Origin: Flavobacteriaceae bacterium EG-1
GTDB taxonomy: Bacteria; Bacteroidota; Bacteroidia; Flavobacteriales; Flavobacteriaceae
Direction: 5' to 3'
NCBI RefSeq assembly: GCF_009649685.1
Contig: NZ_WJPK01000002.1
Coordinates: forward strand, 722,202 to 786,201
Length of the DNA: 64,000 nucleotides
Position 1 is the first letter of the stretch. Each line of letters begins with the position of its first letter. This document shows, piece by piece, positions 59,577 to 64,000 of the stretch. A program made the position numbers and the translations under genes. The notes below the pieces were generated by a model that worked only from the letters and a program-made list of their open reading frames with translations, did no database searches and was not told the DNA's origin.

Positions 59577-62500
59577 TTATTTGATTAATTTAAACGATTG
59601 TATGGAGCCGTTATTAACTGCACCTATATAATGTGTTTCTGTGGAAGTTTTAATAGGGACTAATTTTTTAACATCATAGGGCATAAAAAAACCACTTTCT
59701 TTTGGAGAAATAGGAGTAAAATCGTTTTTGCCATTTCCTATTAATAACAAACCGACCCCAGCATCATTTCTTGTGGTTTCTATTTCAGAAACATATAAAT
59801 TTCCTGCAACAAGAATATCTTTATTACCATCTTTATTAAAATCATCAATTATAATGTCATTAATAGATGATATTTGTGCCTCATTGGGTAAAGGCTTCAT
59901 ATTAAAATTACCATTGCCAAGATTTTCAACAATAGCGCTGGCAAATGTATTTGTTTGATAATGTAATGCAGGTTTCAAATTTTCATCACCATAAACTTCT
60001 GTAAGGTTTGCTGATGCAAATTGAGTGTAAGATGGAAATGTACTTTTTATTTCAGGAATTTGCTGAGCAGAACAAGACCTTCCTCGTAAAGGGAATCGTT
60101 CGCCAAAATTATAATAGCTTAAAACAATGTCTTTTTTCCCATTGCCATCGAAATCTTTATAAAAAACTTCAAAAGGTTCATTTCTATCTGTTTTGTATTT
60201 ATAATTTAAACCTAAATTTCCAACCACTAAATCTATATCGCCATCGTTATCAATATCATTTGAGGAAACACTATACCACCAGCCTTCTGAATTAACGATA
60301 CCACTCTTTTTGTTTACTTTTTCAAAATTTTTACCGTTGAATGTTAATATTGTTATTGGCATCCACTCTCCAACTAAAATTAAATCTATATTGTTATCAT
60401 TATTAATATCTGCCCATGTAGCATCTGTAACCATTCCAATATTTAATAGATCTTTTGCTATTGTTTTAGTAATATCTTTAAAAGAACCATTTTCATTTTC
60501 TAGAATTCTACTGTTAGTTGCTTCAGGATACAACCATGGTGTATGCCTGCCACCAATAAAAAGGTCCATATCACCATCTTTGTCAAAATCGTAAGGACGA
60601 ACACAAGACCCACTTTCATTAATTTCAATAAAGTTTTCTACTTTAGTAAAAACCCCTTTTCCATCATTTTTATATAACCTGTCGTTATATTCTTTAGAGT
60701 TTTTAGGCCAAGCATTTCCTCCACTAACAACATACAAATCTTGATCGCCATCACTGTCAAAATCAAAAAAAGCAGCATCTATGTCTTCAAAAGCGTTGTC
60801 TTTAATAAAAGAATCATTTAGTTGCACACTAAATATACCAGATGGTTCTTGAATTACCAATTGACCCGGATAGCCAGAAGCCCCGCCGTAATAAAAATCG
60901 TCTAAACCATCATTATTTACATCTGCAATAGAAAGTGCAGGACCAAATTGAGACATCTTATGCGGTAGTAGAATTTGCTTGGAAAAATCATCAAAATCAT
61001 TTTCAAAATGCTCTAATTTTAGAAGTGTACTTTTTTCAAAAATCGGTTTTTCTATTATTTCTTTAAATTCTTTATTGGCTGATTGAGCATAGTCTATAGT
61101 TAGCAGTTGATTTGCTGAAACATTTGACATTTGTGTAGTTTTGCCATTCGGCCAAAATACAGTGAGTTCATCAACAACTTCTTCTTTTCCTAACCCGAAA
61201 TGCGCAAAATTTTCACTTGTAGAATACATTCCTCTAACATTTGTGAATTCGTACCATTGAGGAGCATTTTTTACTACAATCTTTATTTTTGCACCGAATG
61301 TAGGACGATGCCCAGACTTATCGGTTAATCTTACCCTTAAATAGTTGGCTTTATTAATATCATTGCTGTTATTACGATATATAAATGCTTTTTCATTTAC
61401 ATTATTAATGACCAAATCTAAATCCCCATCATTATCTAAATCAGCATAAGCCGAACCATTGGAAAAAGTAGGTTGATCTAAGCCCCATTCTTGAGTGGTT
61501 TTAATAAAATTAAGATTTCCATTATTTTTAAATGCATAATTGGAAAGTTTTTGAGAAGGCACAATTTTAAGAGCATCTTCGAGATTAAGTATATCCCAAA
61601 TGCTTATTTCTCCTGCATTTGGATGTTCTTCCACATATTTATAGGAAACCTCTTCAATATATTTTGAAAATTTAGAATCTGCATCTGTATTTCTAATATC
61701 CCGAAGCAAACCATTAGTTACATGTATATCTTTATAACCGTCATTGTCGAAATCCGCAATTAAATTAGACCAACTCCAATCTGTACTAGACACACCTCCT
61801 AATTGAGCAATATCACTAAAAAAAAGAGAATCGCTATTTTTACTTTGGTTTAAATGCATTGCATTATACATATACTGATAATGCCCTCCATTTTCTACAA
61901 CATCCCAAAAATCTTTAGGATTCATACCACTCATATTTGCCTTTAAACGAAAATTGTCTTCTGCAACCATGTCTAATACCATTAAATCTTGCCATCCATC
62001 ATTATTAATATCAGCGGCGTCTACACCCATACTAAAAAAGGAGGTATGTCGCATAGCGTTTTTTAAAATATCAGAAAAAGTGCCATCCCCATTATTTATA
62101 TACAAGAAGTCTGGTGCTTCAAAATCGTTAGCGATAAAAATATCAGGCCACCCATCATTGTTTAAATCGCTAATGGAAAGACTATTTGGGTAACCTCCTT
62201 TTAGTAAACCAGCTTGTACTGTTACATCTGTAAAAGTACTGTTGTTGTTTTGATATAGTCGTGGGGAATATTCTGGCCCTGGTTTAGTTCCGTATAAATC
62301 AGAAAAATTTCCAGGATTTGGAGGTTGGTTTAAAACAAACAAGTCTAAGTCACCATCTTTGTCAAAATCTAAAAACGACGCGTGCCGCGTTCGTTGATTG
62401 TCTGCAAGCCCATATTTTTCCGCACTCTCTTTAAAAGTAGGAATCCCTTCTTTGTTAACACCTTTGTTTATATATAATTTGTTTTTTCTGAGCTCTAAAT

Positions 62501-62924
62501 TATCGTCATATAATTCTCTACAAACATATATGTCAATTAGCCCATCATTATTAATGTCGGCCATGACCACACCTGAAGACCACCCACCATTATTTTTAAT
62601 ACCAGAAGAGCTTGTGGTGTCTTCAAACTCTAAATTTCCTTTGTTAATATATAATTTATCTGAAACTTGATTACCTGTAAAAAACAAATCTTGTAACCCA
62701 TCATTATTTAGGTCGGCAACACCAACTCCAGCACCACCATAAAAATTGGAATAAATTAAAATATTGGCCTTTTTTGTATCTACAATTGTATTTTCAAAAT
62801 GGACATTAGTATGCTTATTATCCATAAGCGTAAATAATGTGTTTTGTTTTTGTGAAAAGAGAATATTTCCCTGTAGGGTTACAACTACAAAAAGACAAAG
62901 AAAATGTATAAAGTTTTTGTTCAT
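59577..62924 (-). CDS. Large FG-GAP/VCBS-repeat protein with ASPIC/UnbV domain
   Basis: The 1115-residue protein has a signal peptide (MNKNFIHFLCLFVVVTLQGNILFSQ). Many FG-GAP/VCBS repeats with calcium-binding D.N.DG..D pattern follow (GVADLNNDGLQDLFFTGNQ; MADINNDGLIDIYVCREL; DFDKDGDLDLFVLNQPPN), arranged as a beta-propeller-like array. An ASPIC/UnbV domain lies near residues 530-605 (FGAKIKIVVKN ... NFAHFGLGKEEVVDELTVFWPNG), and further FG-GAP repeats continue to the end. Such proteins are often found next to SusC/SusD systems and glycoside hydrolases. It is probably periplasmic or at the outer surface. It is divergent from the SusC-like gene and 3 bp before the Tat-exported GH5. Confidence 0.9.
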   Translation of the reverse strand: MNKNFIHFLCLFVVVTLQGNILFSQKQNTLFTLMDNKHTNVHFENTIVDTKKANILIYSNFYGGAGVGVADLNNDGLQDLFFTGNQVSDKLYINKGNLEFEDTTSSSGIKNNGGWSSGVVMADINNDGLIDIYVCRELYDDNLELRKNKLYINKGVNKEGIPTFKESAEKYGLADNQRTRHASFLDFDKDGDLDLFVLNQPPNPGNFSDLYGTKPGPEYSPRLYQNNNSTFTDVTVQAGLLKGGYPNSLSISDLNNDGWPDIFIANDFEAPDFLYINNGDGTFSDILKNAMRHTSFFSMGVDAADINNDGWQDLMVLDMVAEDNFRLKANMSGMNPKDFWDVVENGGHYQYMYNAMHLNQSKNSDSLFFSDIAQLGGVSSTDWSWSNLIADFDNDGYKDIHVTNGLLRDIRNTDADSKFSKYIEEVSYKYVEEHPNAGEISIWDILNLEDALKIVPSQKLSNYAFKNNGNLNFIKTTQEWGLDQPTFSNGSAYADLDNDGDLDLVINNVNEKAFIYRNNSNDINKANYLRVRLTDKSGHRPTFGAKIKIVVKNAPQWYEFTNVRGMYSTSENFAHFGLGKEEVVDELTVFWPNGKTTQMSNVSANQLLTIDYAQSANKEFKEIIEKPIFEKSTLLKLEHFENDFDDFSKQILLPHKMSQFGPALSIADVNNDGLDDFYYGGASGYPGQLVIQEPSGIFSVQLNDSFIKDNAFEDIDAAFFDFDSDGDQDLYVVSGGNAWPKNSKEYNDRLYKNDGKGVFTKVENFIEINESGSCVRPYDFDKDGDMDLFIGGRHTPWLYPEATNSRILENENGSFKDITKTIAKDLLNIGMVTDATWADINNDNNIDLILVGEWMPITILTFNGKNFEKVNKKSGIVNSEGWWYSVSSNDIDNDGDIDLVVGNLGLNYKYKTDRNEPFEVFYKDFDGNGKKDIVLSYYNFGERFPLRGRSCSAQQIPEIKSTFPSYTQFASANLTEVYGDENLKPALHYQTNTFASAIVENLGNGNFNMKPLPNEAQISSINDIIIDDFNKDGNKDILVAGNLYVSEIETTRNDAGVGLLLIGNGKNDFTPISPKESGFFMPYDVKKLVPIKTSTETHYIGAVNNGSIQSFKLIK

Positions 62925-63176
62925 TGATCATAAGAATGTTTCTAAATGTACAAACTTTCGATTTTTAACAATGAAAATGAAAGTTTTTTTTAAATGGACT
63001 AATCTTACCTAATCCTTTTGTGTACAAGAGTTTTTAATTGAAATTAGGAATTGCGCATCTTCTAAAAATTTATACTTTTCTTAAGAAATATTTGTCCGTA
63101 TTCACAAAATATTTAACTTCATTTCTCAAAATCTTAATTTTTTAAGAAATCAACAACTCAATTATTAACTAAACAC
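62925..63176. other. Divergent intergenic region, FG-GAP and SusC genes
   Basis: These 252 bases must carry the promoters for both directions. On the minus strand TACATTTA (about 62946-62953) differs by one base from the -7 consensus. On the plus strand no exact box was found. Nothing else is visible. Confidence 0.4.
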
Positions 63177-64000
63177 ATGAAAATGAAAACACGAATACTG
63201 ACAGTATTATGTGCTGTATTCTGTGCCAGCTTTGCTTGGTCTCAGAATACTGTATCTGGACAAATCATTGACTCGGACGGCTTGCCATTGCCCGGGGTAA
63301 ATGTCGTCGTTGCAGGAACGGGAACTGGAGCCGTTTCAGACTTCGATGGAAATTATAGTATAGAAGCTCCTAGTGATTCCACATTAGATTTTTCGTATAT
63401 AGGTTACTTAGAACAAAGTTTGCCTGTGAACGGAAAAAGCACAATTAATGTTACAATGCAAGAAGATGTAAGTCAACTTGATGAGGTGGTTGTAACTGCA
63501 CTAGGTATTAAAAGAGAAACGAAAGCGTTACAATATTCGGTTTCTGAAGTGGGAGGTGATAAACTTACCGAGGCACGAGAGAACAACTTGGGTAACTCTT
63601 TGGTTGGTCGAGTTGCTGGTGTTAGTGTAACTAAACCTTCTTCAGGTCCTGCAGGTTCTACGCGAATTGTTATTCGTGGTAATAAATCTATTGGTGGACA
63701 GGGTCAACCACTTTATGTTGTAGATGGTGTTCCTATGGATAACTCTGGATTCGGGCAAGCCGGTCTATGGGGTGGAGCTGATCAAGGAGATGGCCTTACT
63801 AGTATTAACCCAGACGATATAGAATCTATAAGTATTTTAAAAGGAGCGAACGCTTCTGCACTTTATGGTTCTAGAGGTGGTAATGGTGTGGTAAACATTA
63901 CTACAAAGAGAGGAACTAAGCGAAAAGGAATAGGTGTTTCTTATTCAGCTAATGTTGTTTTTGATGCATTATATGACCAAAGCGACTTACAAACTAAGTA
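63177..64000 (+). CDS. SusC/RagA-type TonB-dependent receptor, 3' part missing
   Basis: The gene starts at 63177 (MKMKTRILTVLCAVFCASFAWSQ, a signal peptide). It continues with a carboxypeptidase-regulatory-like domain (NTVSGQIIDSDGLPLPGVNVVV; FDGNYSIEAPSDSTLDFSYIG), the TonB box region DEVVVTALGIKRE, and then the plug domain (VGRVAGVSVTKPSSGPAG; QPLYVVDGVPMDNSG; SISILKGANASALYGSRGGNGV). It runs off the right edge after about 274 codons. SusC-type receptors take up oligosaccharides across the outer membrane with a SusD partner, which would lie just beyond the window. The divergent FG-GAP and GH5 genes suggest glycan use as the role. Confidence 0.95.
   Translation, partial: MKMKTRILTVLCAVFCASFAWSQNTVSGQIIDSDGLPLPGVNVVVAGTGTGAVSDFDGNYSIEAPSDSTLDFSYIGYLEQSLPVNGKSTINVTMQEDVSQLDEVVVTALGIKRETKALQYSVSEVGGDKLTEARENNLGNSLVGRVAGVSVTKPSSGPAGSTRIVIRGNKSIGGQGQPLYVVDGVPMDNSGFGQAGLWGGADQGDGLTSINPDDIESISILKGANASALYGSRGGNGVVNITTKRGTKRKGIGVSYSANVVFDALYDQSDLQTK

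Noticed and set aside
1-64000. CRISPR arrays, prophage or insertion sequences
   Set aside because: I looked for regularly spaced direct repeats, transposase motifs and phage structural genes and saw none. Repeats present are in-gene SprB modules and the short A-tract hairpins.

Overview
The window is a chromosomal segment from a member of the Flavobacteriaceae (phylum Bacteroidota). I infer this from the low G+C content, promoter boxes of the Bacteroidota type (TAnnTTTG), type B sorting domains of the type IX secretion system (T9SS), PorP/SprF proteins, a SusC-type TonB receptor, a glutaminyl-tRNA synthetase, and an sprB gliding-adhesin operon. The genus cannot be fixed from the sequence. No insertion sequence, prophage, CRISPR array or rRNA operon was seen. 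The ends cut two genes: rfbA on the left and a SusC-like receptor on the right.

Layout. 1-6.5 kb (minus strand): dTDP-sugar genes rfbA (partial) and rfbB, a Wzz-like chain-length protein, a DUF6909-type protein, a GH3-family protein and an M23 peptidase. 6.7-10 kb (plus): TatA and a large SPOR-like/TPR/PD40/OmpA envelope protein. 10.3-14.4 kb (minus): DUF4837 lipoprotein, LysM lytic transglycosylase, phosphoglycerate kinase. 14.5-16.1 kb (plus): DNA polymerase III delta' and a DoxX-like protein. 16.1-24.6 kb (minus): OmpH-like lipoprotein, methyltransferase, two unknown envelope proteins, MnmG, YbeY and a 1157-residue DUF4175 protein. Two perfect 16-bp parS palindromes lie on either side of mnmG, one of them forming the last codons of ybeY. 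24.7-29.1 kb: gltX, an SPFH protein and, convergent, glnS.

29.3-49.1 kb (plus) is the most striking region: a four-gene operon matching sprC-sprD-sprB-sprF of the gliding machinery. It carries a 4803-residue repetitive surface adhesin with a type B T9SS signal, a second type B cargo, and two PorP/SprF-family outer-membrane proteins. The adhesin gene holds internal in-frame duplications, one with a nearly identical tract that suggests recent gene conversion, and a jelly-roll-like island unlike its repeats.

49.1-56.2 kb: folB, tRNA-Cys(GCA), a LysE-type exporter, a head-GIN protein, RNase R, then a strongly A+T-rich 0.5-kb gap with DnaA-box-like sequences (candidate origin or other control region), rpiB behind a canonical promoter, a zinc-type CDF exporter, an ElaA-like acetyltransferase and a small PD-(D/E)XK-like protein. 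56.3-64 kb looks like the edge of a polysaccharide-utilisation locus: a lipoprotein GH5 enzyme with an inserted carbohydrate-binding-like domain, a second GH5-like enzyme with a twin-arginine signal, a large FG-GAP/ASPIC-UnbV protein and, divergent, a SusC/RagA receptor.

Three short elements made of a nine-A tract and a small GC-rich hairpin occur between 54.4 and 58.3 kb. One sits in frame inside the acetyltransferase gene.
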